Assembly: GCA_943736015.1 (NCBI GenBank)
Contig: OX031066.1
Coordinates: 23,110,127 to 23,174,126 of the forward strand
DNA length: 64,000 nt
Direction of reading: 5' to 3'
Source: Tridacna crocea
Taxonomy: Eukaryota; Mollusca; Bivalvia; Cardiida; Cardiidae
Translations under genes and position numbers: made by a program
The notes under the pieces: generated by a model
Database searches by the model: none
The model's input: the letters and a program-made list of their open reading frames with translations, nothing else
What the model was told of the DNA's origin: nothing
Shown: in pieces, positions 40,579 to 49,329 of the stretch
How positions within the stretch are numbered: the stretch's first letter is position 1
How the letters are laid out: the number at the start of each line of letters is the position of its first letter

Positions 40579-40808
40579 ATCAACTCTTTACCAAACGACA
40601 AAATTTTAGACTGGTCCAAATCTAAAGCATTTGCAGAAGACAAAACAAAAGTGACTGAAAATTTGAAATTTGTTTAGTGAAGGGTAGAAAACATTGTTGG
40701 ACAAGGAGAAAATGCTGGTTACAAGCATTTTCTCCTTTTCCCACAAGGTTTTCTATGGGCTTCTTTCTCAGGGTCATCAAAAGTAGGGATTGTGTGGTAA
40801 TGGGTTAA
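40579..40808 (-). mobile_element. pMITE, complete
   Basis: TCAACTCTTTACCAAACGAC, core GTTGGACAAGG / CCTTTTCCCAC, ends GGTAATGGGTTAA. Confidence 0.92.
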
Positions 40809-41668
40809 AACACCCCCCCGACTTGAGTACTAGCCTTTGTATAAGCACTAATTTTCCCAAACATATGGGGTGGGAGATTCATCACAGCAGACAGGTTGGA
40901 GTCTTTGAAAGATGCCTGTCTACAGCCGGTGAGCAGAAACGCTGTTAAATTTCAAAAAGAAAAACAGAATGGTACAGAAATCTGTCCTTTGTGTACACAA
41001 GGATAAATTACTGACATATATTGTGTAAATGAAAAAAGAAACACGGTGGTTTGTGTGAAAAACCAAAAATTGGCCAGAAGAAAACTGGCTGACGATCGAA
41101 GCTGTAAACAATGGCGGTGACTCACGGAAATTTATCGTTGGTTTCCGCCTAGAGTCGGATACGGTGTAACTTACATATAGGCCTCGATCTCCGTCTAAAA
41201 ATAGAGGCTACAACAGAGAAGCATCCATTTTCCTTTATTTACCGCATCAAGGCCAAGGTCAAATATAGTCACGTTACAGTATGCATGATCATCATACGAA
41301 TCTACTCGAGTGTATAACGGATGTCGAAAATCTTTGATTCAAATCCGGAAACGACCAGTCTGTTTACATTGAAGGCTGCAAGTCCGCGAAATGCATTTTC
41401 TATCAGGCGTAATCTAAGCAACCTTGCAACCGTCAGGCGCGATATTTGGCATAGATATATAAAAATGACTATATTTTGATAAAATAAAAACAAAATGAGT
41501 TAAAACTGGCTTAAAATGAGTATTATTGCCTCTTTGAAGAATAGGGAATGCATAGAAAACACTGAAGACAAGAGTGTAGATCTGTGTCAAGTTTGCAAGG
41601 ACATTCACATATGTATGGAATAGGTTTGTTAGGAGAAATAGAAGCAAAATAATGAACTTTAATCACCT
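40809..41668. other. 0.86 kb unassigned, locally less AT-rich
   Basis: 41080-41480 has more CpG and mixed composition than its surroundings. Short frames on the minus strand (for example 41302-41493) have no recognised domain. It could hold an unrecognised exon or an old repeat. Confidence 0.25.
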
Positions 41669-41806
41669 GTTTACTCTTTAACAAATAATCATATGTTTTA
41701 CCTAGGAAGATGGCTTTTAAAAACATTGTGGGAAAAGCAGAAAACACCAGTATTTTCTCCTTTTCCCATAATCTTTTCTACCCTGTCACATACAACTCTA
41801 TTCATT
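41669..41806 (+). mobile_element. pMITE, arm T lost, core centre deleted
   Basis: GTTTACTCTTTAACAAATAATC, GTGGGAAAAGCAGAAAACACC, TATTTTCTCCTTTTCCCATA, then a foldback begins. Confidence 0.65.
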
Positions 41807-41837
41807 CAAGCTAGTCATATATTTTGCTGTTATCTGA

Positions 41838-41958
41838 CAGTAACACAGCTTCCGATTGATAAAACCAAAATGGTTTTAAGCCAATCAGCAGTTTTGTTAC
41901 TTTCAAATTTAGAAAGGATAAGACTAAGAATGTCCTTGAAAATGGTTGGTAAATGCAT
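41838..41958. repeat. CACCAACC foldback, copy 1
   Basis: CAGTAACACAGCTTCCGATTG / CCAATCAGCAGTTTTGTTAC around AAAACC / GGTTTT. The right arm continues to AAAATGGTTGGT. Confidence 0.6.
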
Positions 41959-41960
41959 GT

Positions 41961-42023
41961 GTTGAACCAGCAACCTCAAAGTCACAAGTCAGATAAGCTA
42001 AACACTGAGCTACAGGGGCTGGG
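41961..42023 (-). mobile_element. tRNA-like SINE head
   Basis: The complement carries TAGCTCAGTGTT (A box, 42001-42012) and GCTGGTTCAAC (B box, 41961-41971) at tRNA-like spacing. Confidence 0.5.
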
Positions 42024-42025
42024 GA

Positions 42026-42251
42026 ATTCTTTTCCAAAGGAAACAATTTTAAGCATTTCCCAATTGAAAGCATTTTTAGATGACAAAATGAAAGTGACTT
42101 CAGTATTCAAATTTGCTTTGGGAAGGGTATAAACAATTTCAAACAAGGCAGAAAATGCTTGTAACCAGCATTTTCTCCTTTTCCTGCAATGTTAATAAAA
42201 GGCTTCTTTCTCAGTATCGCTGAAACTCTGGATTGTTTGGTAAAACGGTTA
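42026..42251 (-). mobile_element. pMITE, diverged
   Basis: TTGAAAGCATTTTTAGATGAC, TTTGGGAAGGGTATAAAC, GCTTGTAACCAGCATTTTC, GGATTGTTTGGTAAAACGG. Confidence 0.75.
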
Positions 42252-42274
42252 CATTGAGTTAATATCAAACTTCA

Positions 42275-42640
42275 GCCCTTATCAGACAGCAAAATTGAAA
42301 TATAATGCTTGTATGATTATTTCTGTCTTCGAATGAGTAGAAAACATTGTGGGAAAAGGACAAAATGCTGGCTACCATGAAAGTTTTCCAAAGCTTTTTA
42401 CTGGGACAAAAGGGAAGTGTGGTAAAAGCAGAGCTCCACATATTTGTGATGGTACCCTAAATCCATTATTTTTCTTTCAAACCCTATGTTGTGGGTACTC
42501 ATTAGAATCGTCTGGTTGAGACGCTTCTAATGAGTTACAATAACATATAGGATTCAGTGAAGAATAATTCAAATTCTTAATTTTGAAATTAAAATCAATC
42601 CCTCTATCTGCAGGTCTGTAAAAGCTTAATCAGTTATCAA
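42275..42640 (-). mobile_element. pMITE, shortened, interrupted at its last bases
   Basis: GTGGGAAAAGGACAAAATGC, then AAGTGTGGTAAAAGC at 42428. The missing terminal bases (TTAATC) resume after the inserted element at 42626, restoring GTGTGGTAAAAGCTTAA. The next copy starts at that TTAA. Confidence 0.7.
42430..42614. mobile_element. AGAGCTCC/GAATCG palindromic element, copy 4, with 8-bp target duplication
   Basis: Runs from AGAGCTCCACATAT to CTATCTGCAGGTCT. GTAAAAGC flanks it exactly on both sides. Inside, AAACCCTATGTTGTGGG and CTAATGAGTTACAATAAC face each other around GAATCGTCTGGTTGAGACG. An 8-bp duplication suggests hAT-type mobilisation. Confidence 0.8.
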
Positions 42641-42838
42641 AATGTTGGATTCATTTGTATCGAAAGCATCTAGAGACAACAAGGCAGTTGACGGAATATG
42701 ACTTAGAATGACAAGAAATCATTTTGGGAGAAGGTGAAAATTCTGGTATCCGAACTTGTTCTCCTTTTGCAACAACATTTGCAAAAGCCTTCTACCTAAG
42801 GGATCACAAAACTCTATATTTTGTGGTACAAGAATAAT
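42626..42838 (-). mobile_element. pMITE, strongly decayed
   Basis: TTAATCAGTTATCAAAATG, TATCGAAAGCATCTAGAGAC, AATCATTTTGGGAGAAGGTG, TTTTGTGGTACAAG. Confidence 0.55.
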
Positions 42839-43099
42839 GCATGTAACAAACAGGGGACAAAATTGAATTTGTCCAAATAGTATTTCAAAAGGTCAACCAA
42901 TTTAAATCTCAAAAGTTCAATTGAAATGACCGATACACTGATAGTGGCTTGCCAGATTTAGAAACAATGCTCTCGTTTCAAGATAAACTATCCTAATCTA
43001 GTTACTTTTGTTACTTAATTTGGAAGAAAAAAAACAGTGCTGCCCTCTTCAAAAATCTTATCGATACTAATTCTCATAGTGTTATTTTTCATTTCTCTT
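42839..43099. other. unassigned sequence
   Basis: Nothing recognised. Confidence 0.3.
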
Positions 43100-43328
43100 T
43101 TAACCCATTACCACACAATCCCAACTTTTAATGACCCTGAGAAAGAGGCCATTTGAAAACATTGTGGGAAAAGGAGAAAATGCTGGTAACCAGCATTTTT
43201 TCCTTTTCCCACAATGCTTTCTACCCTTAATAAAACACATTCCATATTTTCAGTCACTTTTATTTTGTCATCTGCCAGTGCTTTCAATTTGGAAACGTCT
43301 AAATTTTTGTTGTTTGGTAAAGAGTTAA
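43100..43328 (+). mobile_element. pMITE, complete
   Basis: Perfect core apart from one T (GCATTTTTTCC) and CAATGCTTTC. Right TTAA shared with the next copy. Confidence 0.93.
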
Positions 43329-43653
43329 CCCTTTGACTGTTAGCTCTTGATCAAGCAACTAGATTTTTAAACTGGTCCAAAATGAAAGCATTGATTTTGC
43401 AGACAATAAAATAAATATTAGTCTATGGTTTAAACTGTTTTGGGAAGGGTTGAAAACATTGTGGGAAAAGGAGAAAATGCTGGTTACCAGCATTTTCTCT
43501 TTTTCCCACAATGTTTTAATAATGTTTTTCTATCAGGCTTGTTAAAATTCGCAATGGTGTAGTTCCGGTAAATTCTCCTTCTCTCACAATGTTTTCAAGA
43601 GCTTTCTTCCTCTGAGTGCCATCAACATCTGGGATTGTGCGGGAAAGGGTTTA
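43325..43653 (-). mobile_element. pMITE with a partial second core and arm C
   Basis: The first unit runs to GCAATGGTGTAGTTCCGG. Then AAATTCTCCTTCTCTCACAA, GTTTTCAAGAG and GGGATTGTGCGGGAAAGGG form a second right half. Confidence 0.75.
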
Positions 43654-43654
43654 G

Positions 43655-43877
43655 GGATATTCATTTGATTGATGATAGATGTTTTTTAGTCCATTTCAAC
43701 ATTATTATGATATATCATAGCAACAAGTTTTATCCATACTTTACAAGAGGTTCTCTTGCCAAAACTTTGCATAATTTTTCTTCCCAGTCAATGGCTGCTT
43801 TCCCACATAACCATGATCAAAACAATGTTCAGCGTTCAAGGGTAAAGAAGAAATGATAAGCCATCCTGGATTATCTT
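43655..43877 (-). mobile_element. SINE body fragment, decayed
   Basis: TTTCAACATTATTATGATAT, ATGGCTGCTTTCCCACATAA and AAAACAATGTTCAGCG follow the SINE body order. Confidence 0.45.
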
Positions 43878-44068
43878 ATTACCTCTTGACCAAACATCAG
43901 ACTTTTAGACTCATCCAAATTCAAAGTGTAAGCAGACGACAACTTAAATATGGCTCAATTGTTTAAATTTGTGTCCGCCAGGGTAGAAAACATTATGGGA
44001 AAAAGAGAAAATACCAGCATTTTCTCCTCTACCCACATTCATGTGGCATTTTCCTCAAGGTTGATTCA
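43878..44068 (-). mobile_element. pMITE, diverged, shared end
   Basis: CTCTTGACCAAACATCAGAC, core GGGAAAAAGAGAAAATACC / GCATTTTCTCC. Ends at TTCAACCC, where the next copy begins. Confidence 0.75.
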
Positions 44069-44293
44069 ACCCTTTACCATACAATCCCGAGATTTAACGA
44101 CCCTGAAGAAAGACAGATTTAGAAAACATTGTGGGAAAAGGAGAAGATGCTGGTAGCCAGCATTTTCTCCTTTTCCAGCAATGTTTTCTAACCTATCGTA
44201 GACAGAAATTATCATTTGAGTTACACTTATTATGTCGTCTGCACATGCTTTCGGTTTGGAACAGTCCAAAATTTTGTTGTTTGGTAGAGTTAA
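44065..44293 (+). mobile_element. pMITE, complete
   Basis: TTCAACCCTTTACCATAC, core GTGGGAAAAGG / CCTTTTCCAGC, ends TTTGGTAGAGTTAA. Confidence 0.9.
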
Positions 44294-44454
44294 ACACAGT
44301 TTTGCTTGGCAAAGGGTGAAACTAGTTCATTTGAGTTTGGAATGTACATAAATTTCCATACAACACAACAAATGGGGAAAGAAATTAAGCACATTCAGTT
44401 TAAAGACATTTATCCCTTGTGCCCTACAGCTTATTTCACAACTACGCTTGCCTT

Positions 44455-44524
44455 TCAAGCCACTGTAGATCTAGATCAGACTGCACAAAACCTGCAGTTT
44501 AATCTTGGATCCACACTGTCTGCT
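44455..44524 (+). repeat. GATCAGACTGCA hairpin repeat
   Basis: CACTGTAGATCTAGATCAGA and TTAATCTTGGATCCACACTG pair around CTGCACAAAACCTGCAG. Confidence 0.65.
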
Positions 44525-44526
44525 TT

Positions 44527-44753
44527 GTAAACCCTTATCCACAGAATGAAGACTTTAATGGCCCTGGAAAAGAGGCCTTTTGGAAACATTGTTGGAAAAA
44601 GAGAATGTGCTGGTAACTGAACATTTTCACCTTTCCTACATCGTTCTCTACCCTATCATAAAGATTGGGCCATTTGAGCCACACTGAAATTTGTTGTCTG
44701 CCAATGCTTTCAGTTTGGACAAGACTAAAGTGTTGTCGCCTGGTAAAGGTTTC
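44527..44753 (+). mobile_element. pMITE, diverged
   Basis: AACCCTTATCCACAGAATG, core GTTGGAAAAAGAGAATGTG, TTTGTTGTCTGCCAATGC, ends GCCTGGTAAAGG. Confidence 0.8.
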
Positions 44754-44966
44754 TTTTCCATTTGCCAAAATTATGGAGTTGACACAATTGCAGGTGACAA
44801 ACTGAATATTGATTAAATGATGATTTCTGTCTTTGATAGGGTAGAAAACAATGTGGGTAAAGAAGAAAATGCTGGTTACCAGCATTTTCTTCTATACCCA
44901 CACTGTTTACAAAAGCCTTCTTGTTCAGGTTTGTTAAAACTCTGAAATTGTATGCTAAAGGGTTAA
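44750..44966 (-). mobile_element. pMITE with symmetric core variants
   Basis: GTGGGTAAAGAAGAAAATGC and GCATTTTCTTCTATACCCAC share two substitutions relative to the family (GGGTA, AGAAG). Ends GCTAAAGGGTTAA. Confidence 0.83.
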
Positions 44967-45023
44967 AGGCATTATACATTATCCCCCTACAGCTCCTTTC
45001 ACGACTAAAGAAGCCTTTCTGGC

Positions 45024-45127
45024 CAATTTGTAGATCAAGATCAGGCTCCACAAAGCCTGCATTCTAATCTTTCTAGATCAAGATCAGGCTCCACAAAGCC
45101 TGCATTCTAATCTTTCATCTACACTTT
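45024..45127 (+). repeat. GATCAGACTGCA hairpin repeat with exact 43-bp tandem duplication
   Basis: TAGATCAAGATCAGGCTCCA...ATTCTAATCTTTC occurs twice without change (45031-45073 and 45074-45116), then ATCTACACTTTTT. Confidence 0.75.
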
Positions 45128-45305
45128 TTTGCTGAGGCATTCTACAGACCATACGAGCCTCGGCATTACAACTGTTAGAGTCAAAATAGGAATCAAAATA
45201 TTCTGTGCCTTTATTCAGTGGGCAAGACTAAGGCTTAAAATTTTAAGCATGTTGATCTTGTTTATAACATACAGTGCATCAATTACAAATATAGCTGTAC
45301 CAAAT

Positions 45306-45380
45306 AGTCCTGCCTAGTAGCTTAGTGGTTAAAGTGTATCCAACTCGTGACCGTGTGGTTATGAGTTCAATACCTGGTTG
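45306..45380 (+). mobile_element. tRNA-like SINE head
   Basis: TAGCTTAGTGG (45318-45328, A box) and GAGTTCAATAC (45363-45373, B box) with CCTGCC / ACCTGG ends. It lacks a clean acceptor stem and is unlikely to be a working tRNA gene. Confidence 0.5.
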
Positions 45381-45788
45381 AAACAAACTTTTTTTCTTTC
45401 CGACCTTTTTTTTGCCCCTAAGGCATGTGAAAACAGTCAATGACCTGGAAAGAATGTTGTGTCAATAGTGGTGTGAGAAAGCCAGGAAACACAAGCATGG
45501 GTGCATCGACCAACCATTTTATGAGTTAAGCTTTTTCAATGGCATTAAATGTGTGAACTCTACCTGATAGGAAGGAGCTATGTTTCAGTTTGCTGCATTT
45601 TACATTGAGGTAAAATAGGCGAAACAGAAATCATCACGAGTAGCCATATTTGCCTCATAATCCATTAATACAGTTTTGGATATGATGCATGTCTCACTGG
45701 TTGACCATAAAAGACAAAATATCTTCTATTTATTTCTAGATTGAGAATTGCCGATTGCTTTTATAATGGCACTCAGTGCAGGCCCGTA
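45381..45788. other. unassigned, right part paralogous to 51800-51875
   Basis: TAAAAGACAAAATATC, CTATTTATTT and TTGAGAATTGCCGATTG match 51808-51850 by eye. The rest was not recognised. Confidence 0.35.
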
Positions 45789-45953
45789 GGAACAGGGGGG
45801 GGCTAGGGGAGGGGGCTCAGCCCCCCCCCCCAATAATTTTGAAAATCATAGTTTACTAAAATATGAGTTCTTAGCGCAATGAAACAACCACACAAAAAAT
45901 CTCAGTATTTCGAAGTTAACCCCCCCAATCTTGAAAAGCTTCATACATCGCTG
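45789..45953. mobile_element. G/C-tract MITE, copy 1, 165 bp with CAGTG target duplication
   Basis: CAGGCCCGTAGGAAC opens it and the complement of its end reads CAGCGATGTATGAAG. It has a poly-G tract near one end and CCCCCCC/AACCCCCCC tracts. CAGTG flanks it at 45784-45788 and 45954-45958. The paralogous locus near 51868 (GGCACTGAAAGGGTTAAAAG) has no insert. Confidence 0.75.
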
Positions 45954-45984
45954 CAGTGGCTTAACAGAATTTGCAAAATAAAAT

Positions 45985-46285
45985 TGGTTGAAAGATTATA
46001 TGGCATTTAATACCATTTTCAACATTATTTCAGTTGTAAATTGGTGGCCAGAGCACCTATCTACGCTTTCCTTGAATTTACCAGTTCTCCTTATAAATAT
46101 TCTTTTAAAGCCATTGGCTGCTTTCCCACATAATCATTGTTGAAACAATGGTCTGTGGAGACAGAAAAATGAATCAGTGTCACAACTACTATTATTAATC
46201 CTTGGAAAGAAATTGGCAGAACCAGAATGGAACCATCGACCCACTATTCTCAAGTTCTGTGCTCTACCTACTGGGCCAGAGATGA
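45985..46285 (-). mobile_element. tRNA-headed SINE, copy 3, uninterrupted
   Basis: Reads ATGGCATTTAATACCATTTT, CAACATTATTTCAG, CAGAGCACCTATCTACGC, ATATTCTTTTAAAGCCATTG, GGCTGCTTTCCCACATAA, CCTTGGAAAGAAATTGGC. The complement has a tRNA-like head with GGCCCAGTAGGTAGAGC (A box region) and GGGTCGATGGTTCC (B box region). It shows the empty TTAA sites used by pMITE insertions in sister copies. Confidence 0.75.
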
Positions 46286-46300
46286 AAAATTTAACTTTAC

Positions 46301-46531
46301 TTAACCCTTTCCCAAACAACAAACTTTTGGACTAGACCAAATCAAAATCATTTGCAGTCACGACAATTCAACTCTTGCTGAAAAGTTGACTTCTGTCTAT
46401 GATAGGGTAGAAAACATTGTGGGAAAAGGAGAAAATGCTGGTTACCAGCATTTTCTCCTTTTCCTCCAATGTTTTCAGAAGGCTTCTTCCTCTGGGTCAT
46501 AAAAACCAGGGACTGTCTGGTAGAGGGTTAA
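46301..46531 (-). mobile_element. pMITE, complete, variant-arm subfamily
   Basis: CCCAAACAACAAACTTTTGG and ACTAGACC at the left, core GTGGGAAAAGG / CCTTTTCCTCC, TAAAAACCAGGGACTG at the right. Confidence 0.92.
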
Positions 46532-46889
46532 GCCCCTGTCACACCAAACTAGTTCTTATAACGGAAAATGGGTTGCAGTTGGGGTAGAATGTGTAATTTC
46601 GGCCTTATAATGCCTGAAACCCTTGGTTCATGAAACCTGTTCTTAGACAGTCTTACCCTAGTCAACATAAAATGGGATGCGATTGGGAAAGGATGTGTAA
46701 TTCTGGTCAGTACAATGCAAACACGATATCAAATTGATGCCTTGCTGCAACACGCATCTACTGGGATTGAAGTACGGCAGTTACCATTTGGAGTATGTCC
46801 GTTTCAGTCCGTTCAGCATCAATTTTGGGAACAGAGTGAGAACAAGACTTAGTTTGGTGTGATAGGGATTTCAAATGATTGTATCAAGC
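46532..46889. other. unassigned, with an imperfect internal repeat
   Basis: AAAATGGGTTGCAGTTGGGG (46565) and AAAATGGGATGCGATTGGGA (46669) begin similar blocks about 104 bp apart, each followed by GGATGTGTAATT-like sequence. CACACCAAACTAGTTCTT (46540) and ACTTAGTTTGGTGTGATAG (46846) are inverted and may be the ends of an element. Confidence 0.4.
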
Positions 46890-47146
46890 CTTTGATTGGG
46901 TAGGAATGCTGTTTATCAGCATTTCTTTCCTCTTTTTCAACAGGGTATTCAATTTCCTTCTTTCTTAAGGTTACAGAAAAAAATCTCTTGATTGTTCAGT
47001 ACAGAGTCTGTGCTTCGGTAGAAAACCTTGTAACATTAGGGTGAAAACACAGATTATCCTCATTTTTTCCTTTTCCCACAATGCTTCTAGATACCTTCTT
47101 CCTTGGGGTTGTGAAAATACACAACCTGATTGTTTGGTAAATCATG
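46890..47146 (-). mobile_element. two pMITE right-half fragments in tandem
   Basis: GTTTATCAGCATTTC...GATTGTTCAGTACAG, then TCGGTAGAAAACCTTG...TTTTCCCACAATG...GATTGTTTGGTAAATC. Confidence 0.5.
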
Positions 47147-47375
47147 TTTACCCTTTATCACATAATCCCAAGTTTTAACGACCATAAGAAAGATGGCTTT
47201 TGAAAGCATTGTAGGAAAAGGAGAAAATGCCGGTAATCACAATTTTCTCCTTTATCAACGTTTTCTACCCTATCAAAGACGCAAATCATCAGTGTCACTT
47301 TTGTTTATTTTGCCACCTGCAAATGCTTTCAATTCAGTTGAGTAAAACACATTGTCATTAAATGGTAAAGAGTTA
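47147..47375 (+). mobile_element. pMITE, first of a chain of three
   Basis: TTTACCCTTTATCACATAATC, core partly decayed (GCCGGTAATCACAATTTTC), right TTAA shared. Confidence 0.87.
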
Positions 47376-47595
47376 ACCCATTACCACGGAAAGCCTACTT
47401 TTGACGACCCTGAAAAAGAAGCCTTTAGAAAACATTTAGAGAAAAGGAGAAAATGCTGGTAACCAGCATTTTCTCCTTTTCCCACCATGTTTTTTACCCT
47501 TCACAAAACATATTCAAATTTTCACTTTTATTTTGTTGTCTGCAAATGCTTTCTATTTGGACAAGCCTAGAATACTGTCGTTTGGTAAAGAGTTA
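47372..47595 (+). mobile_element. pMITE, second of the chain
   Basis: TTAACCCATTACCACGG, core AACATTTAGAGAAAAGG / CCTTTTCCCACCATG, TTAA shared on both sides. Confidence 0.92.
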
Positions 47596-47820
47596 ACTCT
47601 TTACCACAGGGAAAAATTTTAGACAGGTCCAAATTGAAAGCATTTGTAGACGACAAAATAAAGGCGACTGAAGAATTAAAATTTGGTTTGGGAAGGGTAG
47701 AAAACAACGGGGAAAAGTAGAAAATGCTGATTACCAGCATTTTCTCCATTTCCTACAGTGTTTTCAAAAGGCTTCTTTCCCAGGGCCGTTAAAAGTTGGG
47801 ATTGAGAGGTAAAGAGTTAA
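47592..47820 (-). mobile_element. pMITE, third of the chain
   Basis: TTAACTCTTTACCACAGG, core shortened at ACAACGGGGAAAAG, ends GAGGTAAAGAGTTAA. Confidence 0.92.
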
Positions 47821-47954
47821 ACAACTTTCAATAACAAGTTATAAATATCACTCCTGTTACATCAATTTAAAATGATTTATTCCTATTTTGAACTTCACTC
47901 CAAAATCAACAACAGTTACTTAAGACCGTCAGCCCCAGTGTCCATAATTCATAT

Positions 47955-48476
47955 TCTACTGAATGATTAATTGATTGACTGTATAGAGTACAACACTGAT
48001 TTCAACATTTTTCAGTTATACTACAGCGACCAGTGCACCAGGTCCTATGCTTGCTTTTCTGCAGTTTCTGTTGCCAGTAATCCACACAATATTCTTTTAA
48101 CCCTTTACCCCATAAGGCATTTCTATGGTATCTCTAATTGACCCTAAATAACAGCAAGAATGAAGCTGTTTCTTATGTGTATATGACATCTTTTGATAGC
48201 ATAGAAAACATTGTGGCAAAAGGTGAAATTGTTCGTCACGAGCAATTTCACCTTTTGCTACAATGTTTTCCAAAAGGCTCCTACAAGCAATGTGTAGAAA
48301 TGAGTATCTATGGAGTAAAGGGTTAAGGCACTGGCTGCTCCCCCCCCCCCCATATTATCATGAAGAATTCTGTTGTAATGGCTTTTATCAGTCCCCGTAA
48401 AGAAACTGGCGCACTAAGATCAAACCAGCAACCTATTGTTCTCAAGTCTTGATACCTACTGGGGCTCAGCATAAGC
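47955..48476 (-). mobile_element. tRNA-headed SINE, copy 4, split by a pMITE
   Basis: Left part ATTTCAACATTTTTCAG, GACCAGTGCACC, ATCCACACAATATTCTTTTAA; right part TTAAGGCACTGGCTGCTCC, GGCTTTTATCAG, CAAGTCTTGATACC. The complement has TGCTGAGCCCCAGTAGG (A box region) and GCTGGTTTGATC (B box). Confidence 0.75.
48097..48326 (-). mobile_element. pMITE, divergent subfamily with CGTCACGAGC centre
   Basis: Same plan (TTAACCCTTTACCCC ... GGAGTAAAGGGTTAA, central palindrome) but different arms. The core is GGCAAAAGGTGAAATTG / CAATTTCACCTTTTGCT, centred on TTCGTCACGAGC. It sits exactly at the TTAA of the SINE; the empty site at 46097 reads CTTTTAAAGCC. Confidence 0.92.
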
Positions 48477-48479
48477 TGT

Positions 48480-48750
48480 TTAACCCTTTACTACACAGTG
48501 ACAACTTTTAATGACCCTGACAAAGTAACCTTTAGTAAACACTGGTTTGGGCTATGAATGTCTTGATAAAGGCCACTCCCACAAAAAAACCAGCGGATCA
48601 GGGGGCAATGAGAAAAGGGTCGGGTGAACTGTGAGAAAAGGGAGAAAATACTAGTTAGTGGTTACCAGCATTTTCTCCCTTGTAACACAATTTATTTAAG
48701 AATAATCTTCCTCAGGTCATTAAAACTCATGATTGTTTAGTAAAGGGTCC
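48480..48750. mobile_element. pMITE with arm C at both ends and extra internal sequence
   Basis: Left TTAACCCTTTACTACACAG and ACAACTTTTAATGACC; right CCTCAGGTCATTAAAACTC and GATTGTTTAGTAAAGGG. About 70 bp of unrelated sequence (GGGCTATGAATGTC, CGGATCAGGGGG) lies before the core. Confidence 0.65.
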
Positions 48751-48828
48751 ATTTCTTTTTCCACAATGTTTTAAAAAGCTTTCTTTCTCCTGGTCGTTAA
48801 AAGTCAGGATTGTGTGCTTAAGAGTTAA
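48748..48828 (-). mobile_element. pMITE right half only
   Basis: TTTTTCCACAATGTTTTAAA, CTCCTGGTCGTTAAAAGTC, TGTGTGCTTAAGAGTTAA. Confidence 0.7.
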
Positions 48829-48984
48829 TTTTATCTGCTATGGGCTGATACTCAAAGGACGATTTCATTGTGAAATTAAAGCCATATCACAATAGTAATA
48901 TTGTGTTTATCATTAGAATAATATCAAGGAATATAATAGAGGTCATCACAGGGATTATTCATGACAAATATCAATTATCTATGA

Positions 48985-49259
48985 TATATGGCTTGCAACA
49001 CACGAAAAGGGACATGAAAAGGGACATTTGGACAGAGAGTCGTCTCGGATCAGCCTGTGCATTCTGCGCAGGCTAATCCGAAACAACGCTTTCAGATTTT
49101 ATGTGATTTTCTGTTTTAAGCACGTCTACTGTACCACAAAATCTAATGTAGTCGTAAAGTGTCGTCTTGGATTAGCCTGCGCAGACTGCGCAGGCTAATC
49201 CGAGATGACATTTTACGCAAATGTCCGAAAGCACCTTTTCGCGTGTTGCACTCCATATA
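48985..49259. mobile_element. terminal-inverted-repeat element with CCTGTGC/GCGCAGG hairpins
   Basis: TATATGGCTTGCAACACACG and the complement of its end (CTATATGGAGTGCAACACGCG, minus the first base) are terminal repeats. Inside, two hairpins, ATCAGCCTGTGCATTCTGCG / CAGGCTAATCCGA and GATTAGCCTGCGCAG / CTGCGCAGGCTAATC, are separated by about 110 bp. I recall this motif as abundant in heterodont bivalves. Non-autonomous. Confidence 0.75.
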
Positions 49260-49329
49260 GGTTTTGATAAGAAGACTTCTGAATGATATAATAGCTGTAA
49301 ATTCATTCTGCTGCAAGCACTGTAAATTT

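Noticed and set aside
41302..41747. Overlapping minus-strand frames as a membrane protein
   Set aside because: Leu/Phe-rich frames are expected from AT-rich DNA; they overlap in different frames and have no support.
45306..45380. Functional tRNA gene
   Set aside because: A and B boxes are present but the acceptor and anticodon stems are not convincing; a SINE head is more likely.
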